From: Microbacterium sp. Root553
Lineage (GTDB): Bacteria > Actinomycetota > Actinomycetes > Actinomycetales > Microbacteriaceae
Assembly: GCF_001426995.1 (NCBI RefSeq)
Contig: NZ_LMFY01000001.1
Location: forward strand, 2,473,470 to 2,537,469
DNA: 64,000 nucleotides
Reading direction: 5' to 3'
The position numbers and the translations under genes are program-made. Within the stretch, counting starts at the first letter, position 1. Each line of letters opens with the position of its first letter. Under the pieces are notes generated by a model. It was not told where the DNA came from. It was given only the letters and a program-made list of their open reading frames with translations, and made no database searches. Shown here in pieces: positions 57,524 to 64,000 of the stretch.

Positions 57524-58402
57524 TCAGCCCTCGGAGCCCCTCGTGCCGGAGCGTGCACGCGCGGCGGCCATCGCGGCGGTCGCGGGCAGCACGAGCGGAA
57601 GGTCTGCTTCCTCGTCCGGCATCCACTCGTCCCACCCGTCGTCCAAAGGCCAGGCGGTGCCGACGGAGAATCCCGATCCGGCGTGGTCCGCGAGCACACG
57701 CACCGCTTCGGCCTGCTCAGGCGAGAACCGGCCCTGTTCGATCGCGGCGTCGAGTTCGTCCGCGTCCTTGAGCCAGATGTCCTCCTCGCCGCGGTGCTCG
57801 GCGTCGATCCAGAGATCCAGCACGAGGTCGCGGGTGAACACGGCCGCCTCCTGGCCGGCGATGCGCCGGTGCGGAAGCTCGATGTTGACGTAGGCGCCGT
57901 CGGGTGTCCCGTCCTCGCGCCGGAAGAACCACACCGACCACGGCTTTCCGGTCGGTGCGACTCGCAGGATGCCCGGTCCTCTCCAGCTGCTCTCGACGGC
58001 GCGCCAGGGCACGAGGAAGCGCTCCGCGAGTGGAACCTCGCGCGGGTGCCGTCCGCCGGAGGGAACGGCGTCGAGGCGAGCCGAACCCGACGGCGTCCAC
58101 GCCACGAGTCCGCGGTCGTCATCGCGCACGACCCGTGCCGTCTCGATCACCCGCCCGTATCGCCAGAGGATCTGCTGCCCGACGGCGAACCGCGGGGCCG
58201 AGGGACTGCTCGACGCGATCGACCGTTCGTACGCGGGATCCGCATGGGCGGCGGCCTGGTCCGGCGTGTCGAGCTCGGCGATGGCCTCGGCGAGCGGGCG
58301 ACTCGCTGACGCGATCCGAGTCCAGTCCGCACCGCGTCTGCCCACGAGTTCCACTGTGCCCCCGCTCGCGCTGACTCCGGTCGCCCCCAGTTCCGTTCGC
58401 AT
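57524..58402 (-). CDS. DUF402 domain protein
   Basis: This 292-residue protein has an N-terminal part of unknown type. From about residue 70 the DUF402 fold begins: VGQQILWRYGRVIETARVVRDDDRGLVAWTPSGS, ILRVAPTGKPWSVWFFRREDGTPDGAYVNIELP, FTRDLVLDLWIDAEH and IWLKDADELDAAIEQG. DUF402 proteins include nucleoside diphosphate or related phosphohydrolases such as FomD and Ntdp; the DxD-type acids (DLWID, DADELD) fit. TACGGT lies 7 bases before the ATG, so the mRNA could be leaderless. Confidence 0.78.
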   Translation of the reverse strand: MRTELGATGVSASGGTVELVGRRGADWTRIASASRPLAEAIAELDTPDQAAAHADPAYERSIASSSPSAPRFAVGQQILWRYGRVIETARVVRDDDRGLVAWTPSGSARLDAVPSGGRHPREVPLAERFLVPWRAVESSWRGPGILRVAPTGKPWSVWFFRREDGTPDGAYVNIELPHRRIAGQEAAVFTRDLVLDLWIDAEHRGEEDIWLKDADELDAAIEQGRFSPEQAEAVRVLADHAGSGFSVGTAWPLDDGWDEWMPDEEADLPLVLPATAAMAAARARSGTRGSEG

Positions 58403-58570
58403 CCCGCCACCGTACCCGTCGCATCCGCCGCCGACGCACACCCGCGCGGCGCCCCGGAGAACTCTGCCGGTGATGCGCTCGCGCGCGACGAGGCTCTGCC
58501 CTCGGACCGCGCGGCCCGGGCAGTCCATATCCGTCTGGCGCACGCTCTCTCGCGGGTGTAGTCCTGACCC

Positions 58571-59953
58571 ATGGACCAGAGTGGCTTCGACGACAGAACA
58601 CGTGCTCTCGACACCGCCCACCGCCGTGCGACCGAGTTCCTGGAGGACCTCGACGACCGACCGGTGTGGCCGCGTGCGAGCCTCGACGAGATGCTGGATG
58701 CCTTCGGCGGACCGCTTCCGGAAGACGGCACCGATCCGGCGCAGGTCATCGAGGAGATCGCGACCCGCGCCGACCCCGGTCTCGTCGCGATCCCGGGGGG
58801 ACGGTTCTTCGGTTTCGTGATCGGCGGCACCCATCCCGCTGCCCTCGCCGCCGATTGGCTCGTCTCGACGTGGGACCAGAATTCCGGCTCCTCCGCGTTG
58901 GCACCTGCCACGGTCGCCATGGAGCGGATCGCAGGTCGGTGGATGCTGGACCTCTTCGGCCTGCCGGACTCGGCGAGCGTCGGATTCGTCACCGGTGGGC
59001 AGCTCGCCAACTTCACGTGTCTCGCATCCGCCCGTCAGTCGGTGCTGGCCAGGGCGGGGTGGGACGTGGCCGAACGTGGACTCCGCGAGGCACCGCCGCT
59101 GCGCGTCGTCGTCGGCGCGGATCGCCACAGCTCCATCGACCGCGCGGCGCGCTTTCTCGGGATCGGGCGGGCGGAGCTGATCGTGATCGACTCCGACGAT
59201 CAGGGACGGATGCGGCCGGATGCGCTCGAGCAGCAGCTCCTCAGCGGCACGGGACCCCTGATCGTCTGCCTCCAGGCCGGTGAAGTGCACACCGGCGCCT
59301 TCGACGACTTCGAGGCGCTGATCCCGATCGCTCGGGCGCACGACGCCTGGGTGCACGTCGACGGAGCCTTCGGACTCTGGGCCGCCGCCTCGCCGGCGCT
59401 CCGATCGCTCACCGCCGGCATGGAGCACGCGGACTCGTGGGCGACCGACGCGCACAAGACCCTCAACGTGCCGTACGACTGCGGCATGGCGATCGTGCGC
59501 GACCCCACCGACTCGATCGCCGCGTTCCGCACCGGCGGCGACTACCTGATGTACACCGGTCTCGACCCGTGGGATGTGACGCCCGAGCTGTCCAGGCGTG
59601 CACGCGGCGTGCCGGCCTGGGCCGCGCTGAAGAGCCTCGGCCGTTCCGGCGTCGCGCAGCTGATGGATCGGCTGCACGCGAACGCCGCGGCGATGGCTCG
59701 AGGTCTGCGCTCCATCCCCGGGGTGCACGTCGTCAACGACGTCGACTACACCCAGGTCATGTTCCGTCTCGACGACGACGCCGCCACCCGCGCCCTCGGC
59801 CGCGCGATCCTCGACGAGGGAACCGCTGCGGTCACCGGCGCCGAATGGCGGGGTCGAGCGACGCAGCGCTGCTCGATGTCGTCGTGGGCGACGACCGACG
59901 CCGACATCGATCGCACCGTGTCCGCGATCCGAGCGCTGGTGCAGGGCGCTTAG
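58571..59953 (+). CDS. Group II pyridoxal-phosphate-dependent decarboxylase
   Basis: This 460-residue cytoplasmic enzyme belongs to the aromatic/glutamate decarboxylase family. Features are GRFFGFVIGGTHPAALAADWL, FVTGGQLANF, the PLP-stacking histidine H185 in ADRHSSIDRA, D264 in VHVDGAFG and the Schiff-base lysine K296 in TDAHKTLNVPYDCG. The amino-acid substrate cannot be told from sequence. It converges with pdxT (overlap 4 bases), next to the PLP synthesis genes. Confidence 0.88.
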   Translation: MDQSGFDDRTRALDTAHRRATEFLEDLDDRPVWPRASLDEMLDAFGGPLPEDGTDPAQVIEEIATRADPGLVAIPGGRFFGFVIGGTHPAALAADWLVSTWDQNSGSSALAPATVAMERIAGRWMLDLFGLPDSASVGFVTGGQLANFTCLASARQSVLARAGWDVAERGLREAPPLRVVVGADRHSSIDRAARFLGIGRAELIVIDSDDQGRMRPDALEQQLLSGTGPLIVCLQAGEVHTGAFDDFEALIPIARAHDAWVHVDGAFGLWAAASPALRSLTAGMEHADSWATDAHKTLNVPYDCGMAIVRDPTDSIAAFRTGGDYLMYTGLDPWDVTPELSRRARGVPAWAALKSLGRSGVAQLMDRLHANAAAMARGLRSIPGVHVVNDVDYTQVMFRLDDDAATRALGRAILDEGTAAVTGAEWRGRATQRCSMSSWATTDADIDRTVSAIRALVQGA

Positions 59954-60570
59954 GCGTGCGTCGCCGCCCGGGACCGGCGGAACGTCTCGGCGAGGCCGAG
60001 GAACCGCTGGTGCACGCGCGTCTCGCCGTCGACCTCGGGGTGGAAGCTCGTGCCGAGCAGGCTGCCCTGCTGCACGGCGACCACGGTGCCGTCCGGCAGC
60101 GCCGCCAAGACCTCGACGCCGTCGCCGACACGCTCGACCACCGGTGCGCGGATGAAGGTCGCGTGCACCGCCGGCTCACCGAGCGCAGGCACGACGAGGT
60201 CGGTCTCGAACGACTCCGCCTGACGTCCGAACGCGTTCCGACGGACATCGATGTCCATGCCCCCGAACGACTCCTGGCCGTCGATGCCGTCGAGCACGGT
60301 GTCCGCGAGCAGGATCAGCCCCGCGCAGGTGCCGAGCATCGGCATCCCGGACCCGATAGCCGCGCGGATCGGCTGCTGCATGCCGAACAGCCGCGAGAGC
60401 TTGTCGATCACACTCGACTCGCCGCCGGGTATCACCAGACCGGCGACGATTCCGAGCTCCTCCGGTCGGCGCACGAGCACGACCTCGGCGCCGAGCCCCT
60501 CGAGCAGAGCGGCATGCTCGCGCACGTCGCCCTGCAGCGCGAGGACGCCGACCCGGGGGTTACCAGCCAC
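59950..60570 (-). CDS. pdxT: Pyridoxal 5'-phosphate synthase glutaminase subunit
   Basis: PdxT releases ammonia from glutamine for PdxS. The 206-residue protein has [31 protein letters not shown], the nucleophile [13 protein letters not shown] and the SFHPEV histidine. It overlaps pdxS by 11 bases. Confidence 0.96.
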   Translation of the reverse strand: MAGNPRVGVLALQGDVREHAALLEGLGAEVVLVRRPEELGIVAGLVIPGGESSVIDKLSRLFGMQQPIRAAIGSGMPMLGTCAGLILLADTVLDGIDGQESFGGMDIDVRRNAFGRQAESFETDLVVPALGEPAVHATFIRAPVVERVGDGVEVLAALPDGTVVAVQQGSLLGTSFHPEVDGETRVHQRFLGLAETFRRSRAATHA

Positions 60571-61453
60571 GCTCGGACAGGCGGTGCGGCGCAGGCAGAT
60601 CGCTCACGTTGATGCCGACCATGGCCTCGCCGAGTCCGCGCGACACCTCTGCGATCACCTTCGCGTCGTCGAAGAACGTGGTCGCCCTGACGATCGCCTT
60701 CGCACGCTCGGCCGGGTTGCCCGACTTGAAGATGCCGGACCCCACGAACACGCCGTCGGCGCCGAGCTGCATCATCATCGCGGCATCCGCCGGCGTGGCG
60801 ACGCCGCCGGCCACGAACAGCACGACCGGGAGCGCACCCGTCTCCGCGATCTCGACGACCAGCTCATAGGGTGCCTGCAGCTCCTTCGCTGCGACGAACA
60901 GCTCGTCCTTCGTCATGGAACGCAGCACGTTGATCTCGGAACGGATCTTGCGGATGTGCTTGGTCGCCTCCGAGACGTCTCCCGTGCCGGCCTCTCCCTT
61001 GGAGCGGATCATGGCCGCGCCCTCGTTGATGCGGCGGAGCGCCTCGCCGAGGTTGGTCGCACCGCACACGAACGGCACGGTGAAGCCGAACTTGTCGATG
61101 TGGTTCACGTAGTCGGCCGGCGAGAGGACCTCGGACTCGTCGATGTAGTCGACACCGAGCTCCTGCAGCACCTGCGCCTCGACGAAGTGGCCGATGCGGG
61201 CCTTCGCCATCACCGGGATCGAGACCGCGTCGATGATGCTGTCGATCATGTCGGGGTCGCTCATGCGCGAGACGCCGCCCTGCGCGCGGATGTCGGCGGG
61301 CACCCGCTCGAGTGCCATCACGGCCACCGCCCCGGCGTCCTCCGCGATCTTCGCCTGGTCAGCGGTGACGACGTCCATGATCACGCCGCCCTTGAGCATC
61401 TCGGCGAGACCGCGCTTGACGCGCGACGATCCGGTGGTGGTCTGTTCGGTCAT
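60560..61453 (-). CDS. pdxS: Pyridoxal 5'-phosphate synthase synthase subunit
   Basis: PdxS builds PLP from ribose 5-phosphate, glyceraldehyde 3-phosphate and ammonia. The 297-residue TIM barrel has [35 protein letters not shown] (catalytic lysine), [16 protein letters not shown] and [13 protein letters not shown]. It is divergent from the PdxR-like regulator at 61583, the arrangement known from Corynebacterium. Confidence 0.97.
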   Translation of the reverse strand: MTEQTTTGSSRVKRGLAEMLKGGVIMDVVTADQAKIAEDAGAVAVMALERVPADIRAQGGVSRMSDPDMIDSIIDAVSIPVMAKARIGHFVEAQVLQELGVDYIDESEVLSPADYVNHIDKFGFTVPFVCGATNLGEALRRINEGAAMIRSKGEAGTGDVSEATKHIRKIRSEINVLRSMTKDELFVAAKELQAPYELVVEIAETGALPVVLFVAGGVATPADAAMMMQLGADGVFVGSGIFKSGNPAERAKAIVRATTFFDDAKVIAEVSRGLGEAMVGINVSDLPAPHRLSERGW

Positions 61454-61521
61454 GGGGACTCCTGTCGGGGACGCACGACGTGCAGGGTGTGCAGATTCTC
61501 GGATGTGTCGAACGATGTCTC

Positions 61522-61567
61522 GTTTGATCTAGGCCAAACAGTAGCACTGTCGGTAACGACCTAGAAT
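61522..61567. promoter_or_regulatory. Candidate PdxR operators and pdxR -10
   Basis: Two overlapping palindromes lie in the divergent gap: an imperfect 18-mer GTTTGATCTAGGCCAAAC (61522-61539; 14 of 18 symmetric) and a perfect ACAGT-n3-ACTGT (61538-61550). The second covers the -35 area of a TAGAAT -10 (61562-61567) for the regulator gene. Confidence 0.5.
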
Positions 61568-61582
61568 CGGAGACGAGGAGCA

Positions 61583-62890
61583 ATGAGCGACCAGATCATC
61601 GGAACGACCGCAGCGGACATCGCCGACAGCGTGCGCGACCTGCGCGACCGCGGCGTGCTCGTCGCGGGCAGCCCGCTGCCGCCCGTGCGGGAGCTCGCCA
61701 CCTCGCTCGGCGTGAACCGCAATACGGCGGTCGCCGCATACCGCCAGCTGGCGCAGGCCGGGATCGTGCTCTCCCGCGGGCGCGCAGGTACGGTCATCAC
61801 CGGTCATGAGTCGGTCGCGCAGGAGGGGTACGCCTCCGACACCGTGCTGCGGGACGTGGGCACCGGCAATCCGGATCCGCGTCTGATCCCCGATCCGTCC
61901 CAGGCTCTCGCCACCGTCGCCGGGCGCCCCGTGCTCTACGGCGAACCCGTGATCGACCGGGGTCTCGACGAGTGGGCGCGCGAGTGGATCGCCCAGGATC
62001 TCGACCCGCTCGACTTCCGCATCACCGTCACGAGCGGCGCCGTCGACGCCGTCGAGCGCCTGCTCGCACAGGCGCTCATGCGCGACGACGCGGTGGCCCT
62101 CGAGGACCCGTGCTTCCTCGCCAGCATCCACACCGTCCGCCTCGGCGGCTATCGGGCCGTCCCCGTGCCGGTCGACGAGGAGGGCATGACGGTCGAGGGA
62201 CTGCGTGCCGCGCTCGACGCCGGCATCCGGGCGGTCATCTGCACGCCGCGCGCGCAGAACCCCACCGGCGCGAGCCTCACTCCCGCCCGCGCAGCCGCCC
62301 TGCGCGCCGTGCTCGCCGACCACCCGTACGTGCTGATCATCGAGGACGACCACTTCTCCCTGCTCGCGCAGCGCCCCTACGAGACCCTGATCGGCCCCCG
62401 CCACCGTCGCTTCGCACTCGTGCGCTCCGTGTCGAAGTTCCTCGGTCCCGACATGTGCCTCGCCATCGCGGCGACCGATGCGACCACGCACGAGCGCCTC
62501 GCGATGCGACTCAGCCCGGGAACCACGTGGGTGAGCCATCTGCTCCAGCGACTGACGCTCACGCAGCTGACGGACGAGTCCGTCGTCGCGAGGATCGGTG
62601 CGGCCCGTGAGCACTACGCCTCGCAGAACGCCGCGTTCGCCGCGCGGCTCGACGAGCACGGCCTCGCCTGCGCGCCCACCGAAGGCCTGAGCCTGTGGCT
62701 CGAGCTGCCGAAGCCGGCGCGTCTGGTCGCCGAGCGGCTCATGCGTCGTGGCTGGCTGGCCCGCACGGGCGACGACTTCGCCCTCGACGAGCGCGCCGAC
62801 CCCTCGCACCACCTGCGCCTGACGGTGCATGACCTGTCCGACGACGATGCGGCCACCCTGGTCGCCGACCTCGTCGCGGCCACCCGATGA
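61583..62890 (+). CDS. pdxR: MocR-family (PdxR/PtsJ-like) transcription regulator
   Basis: This 435-residue protein joins a GntR-type winged helix (about 10-75: LPPVRELATSLGVNRNTAVAAYRQLAQAGIVLSRGRAGT) to an aminotransferase-fold domain. That domain has PRAQNPTGASLT, EDDHFS and the PLP-binding lysine K285 in RSVSKFLGPD. PdxR proteins sense PLP and control pdxST. Its position, divergent from pdxST and 46 bases before pyridoxal kinase, supports this. GAGGAG site before the ATG. Confidence 0.9.
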   Translation: MSDQIIGTTAADIADSVRDLRDRGVLVAGSPLPPVRELATSLGVNRNTAVAAYRQLAQAGIVLSRGRAGTVITGHESVAQEGYASDTVLRDVGTGNPDPRLIPDPSQALATVAGRPVLYGEPVIDRGLDEWAREWIAQDLDPLDFRITVTSGAVDAVERLLAQALMRDDAVALEDPCFLASIHTVRLGGYRAVPVPVDEEGMTVEGLRAALDAGIRAVICTPRAQNPTGASLTPARAAALRAVLADHPYVLIIEDDHFSLLAQRPYETLIGPRHRRFALVRSVSKFLGPDMCLAIAATDATTHERLAMRLSPGTTWVSHLLQRLTLTQLTDESVVARIGAAREHYASQNAAFAARLDEHGLACAPTEGLSLWLELPKPARLVAERLMRRGWLARTGDDFALDERADPSHHLRLTVHDLSDDDAATLVADLVAATR

Positions 62891-62936
62891 CCCCCCGCGG
62901 CGGGACTCCTCCCGCCCTGAACGAAAGGATCGGGGA

Positions 62937-63788
62937 ATGAAGGTCCTCTCCATCCAGTCAGCCGTCGCATACGGCCACGTCGGCAACTCCGCCGCGGTCT
63001 TCCCGCTGCAGCGCATCGGCGTCGAGGTGCTGCCGGTCTACACGGTCACCTTCTCCAACCACACCGGCTACGGCGCCTGGCGCGGGCCGCTGATCGCCCC
63101 CGACGACGTGCGGGAGGTCATCACCGGGATCGAGGAACGCGGCGTCTTCGGAGAGATCGACGCGGTGCTCAGTGGCTACCAGGGCGGCGAGGGCATCGGC
63201 GACGTCATCATCGACGCGGTCGCCAGGGTCAAGGCGGCCAACCCCGACGCCGTGTACGCCTGCGATCCGGTGATGGGGAACGCGAAGTCCGGATGCTTCG
63301 TCGCGCCGGCGATCCCGATCCTGCTGCGCGAGAAGGTCGTGCCGGTCGCCGACATCATCACCCCGAACCAGTTCGAGCTGGGCTTTCTCACCGGCACCGA
63401 GCCCGACACGCTCGAGTCGACGCTCGCCTCGGTCGACCTGGCCATGGCCATGGGACCGCGCACGGTCCTCGTCACGAGCGTCGAGCGACCGGACCGCGAG
63501 GAGGACACGATCGAGATGCTCGTGGCGGACTCGGCCGGAGCCTGGATCGTGCAGACGCCCCGGCTGCCGATGAAAGCGAACGGTTCGGGAGATGTGACCG
63601 CCGCGCTCTTCACCGCGCACTATGTCGAGACCGGCGACGCGAAGACGGCGCTCGAGCGCACGGCTTCGAGTGTCTTCGACCTGCTCGCCGCGACCCTCGA
63701 GTCCGGTGCGCGCGAGCTGCGGCTCGTCGAGGCGCAGGAGTTCTACGCGAACCCGCGGATGCAGTTCAGCGCACGACAGGTGCGCTGA
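62937..63788 (+). CDS. pdxY: Pyridoxal kinase
   Basis: This kinase salvages pyridoxal to PLP. The 283-residue ribokinase-fold protein begins VLSIQSAVAYGHVGNSAAVFPLQ. It has VLSGYQGG, the YACDPVMGN motif, DIITPNQFELGFLTG and the catalytic GSGDVTAALF. The start at 62937 is the first ATG giving the family N-terminus. It is co-directional with pdxR, so synthesis, salvage and control of vitamin B6 lie together. Confidence 0.94.
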   Translation: MKVLSIQSAVAYGHVGNSAAVFPLQRIGVEVLPVYTVTFSNHTGYGAWRGPLIAPDDVREVITGIEERGVFGEIDAVLSGYQGGEGIGDVIIDAVARVKAANPDAVYACDPVMGNAKSGCFVAPAIPILLREKVVPVADIITPNQFELGFLTGTEPDTLESTLASVDLAMAMGPRTVLVTSVERPDREEDTIEMLVADSAGAWIVQTPRLPMKANGSGDVTAALFTAHYVETGDAKTALERTASSVFDLLAATLESGARELRLVEAQEFYANPRMQFSARQVR

Positions 63789-63804
63789 ACGGCGTCATGG
63801 CGTG

Positions 63805-63823
63805 GGCCACGCGTTCGCGACGG
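63805..63823. repeat. 19-base direct repeat, copy 1
   Basis: GGCCACGCGTTCGCGACGG recurs exactly at 63927-63945. On the minus strand both copies encode VANAWP followed by a stop within a few codons. Confidence 0.8.
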
Positions 63824-63830
63824 ACACCTG

Positions 63831-63860
63831 CTCGTTGAGCGAGCGGAGCGAGACGAAACG
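63831..63860. repeat. Interspersed repeat, copy 1 (30 bases)
   Basis: This begins CTCGTTGAGCGAGCGGAGCG and continues AGACGAAACG. The first half folds as CGCTCG-like/CGAGCG around TTGAG. I recognise this as a common intergenic repeat of Microbacterium-type genomes; not checked by search. Confidence 0.8.
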
Positions 63861-63868
63861 CAAGCACC

Positions 63869-63900
63869 CGCTCGTTGAGCGAGCGGAGCGAGACGAAACG
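63869..63900. repeat. Interspersed repeat, copy 2 (32 bases)
   Basis: This is identical to copy 1 over its 30 bases and preceded by CG. The 8 upstream bases AGCACCCG are shared with copy 3. Confidence 0.8.
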
Positions 63901-63910
63901 CGTCCGACAC

Positions 63911-64000
63911 TCAGCGACCGGAGGCCGGCCACGCGTTCGCGACGGCCTCACGCACCTCGCCCGACGACCTACGGGCGAGCACCCGCTCGTTGAGCGAGCG
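63911..64000 (-). pseudogene. 3' end of an unidentified minus-strand reading frame, open at the window edge
   Basis: Twenty-nine codons read from the right edge and end NAWPASGR-stop (TGA at 63911-63913); the central part is SSGEVREAVANAWP. The first codons fall in repeat copy 3. It may be the tail of a real gene beyond the window, or a remnant carried with the repeats. Too little is visible to assign a function. Confidence 0.3.
63984..64000. repeat. Interspersed repeat, copy 3, cut by the window end
   Basis: CGCTCGTTGAGCGAGCG matches the first 17 bases of copy 2, including the upstream AGCACC. Confidence 0.75.

Noticed and set aside
63831-64000. Possible CRISPR array
   Set aside because: Repeats are unevenly spaced (about 38 and 115 bases), GC-rich and hairpin-forming, with shared flanks; no cas genes are nearby.

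Overview
The window is a gene-dense chromosomal segment of a high-GC Gram-positive bacterium. Gene content and order (pyrR-pyrB-pyrC-membrane protein-carA-carB-pyrF-gmk-rpoZ, aroE-aroC-aroK-aroB-aroQ-efp-nusB, pdxS-pdxT with yebC-ruvCAB-yajC-secDF-rel, a PriA without helicase motifs, an mIHF-type DNA-binding domain) fit Actinomycetota. The interspersed repeats and overall look suggest Microbacteriaceae, most likely Microbacterium; this is recognition, not a database result. No rRNA, tRNA, prophage, insertion sequence or CRISPR array was seen, and no gap between genes exceeds 300 bases.

Layout: positions 1-8066, all minus strand, run metK-priA-fmt-rsmB-rpe-hisE-hisG-hisF, tightly packed and often start/stop overlapping. 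A strong hairpin (8116-8149) separates this from positions 8158-18022, the pyrimidine operon plus gmk and rpoZ. Its leader carries a likely PyrR-binding RNA loop, and its guanylate kinase is fused to an mIHF-like domain. Positions 18092-23625 hold an unknown protein, an MBL-Rieske fusion protein and a SWIM/SNF2 helicase. Positions 23682-36034 hold alaS-ruvX-mltG-aroECKBQ-efp-nusB, then rpsD and rarA. 

Positions 36163-46033 are the main accessory-like module: nitrite uptake and assimilation. It has nirB-nirD-cysG-HemD/wHTH regulator-CbiX chelatase as one overlapping operon, a NirC-type transporter on the other strand, and a second operon with a degenerate NirB-like flavoprotein and a second HemD/wHTH (NnaR-like) regulator. 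The two minus-strand operons share an ungapped promoter/operator block of pentamers spaced one helical turn apart, resembling GlnR boxes. The CysG and CbiX enzymes supply siroheme for NirB. No nitrate reductase is present here.

Positions 46140-56732 are housekeeping: a DUF349 protein, an AbiEi-like protein whose start codon lies in a hairpin, Rel, SecDF-YajC, RuvCAB and YebC. Positions 56821-63788 hold an esterase, a DUF402 protein, a group II PLP-dependent decarboxylase and the vitamin B6 module (pdxS-pdxT divergent from a MocR/PdxR regulator and a pyridoxal kinase). The right end is a cluster of interspersed repeats with a duplicated gene tail.
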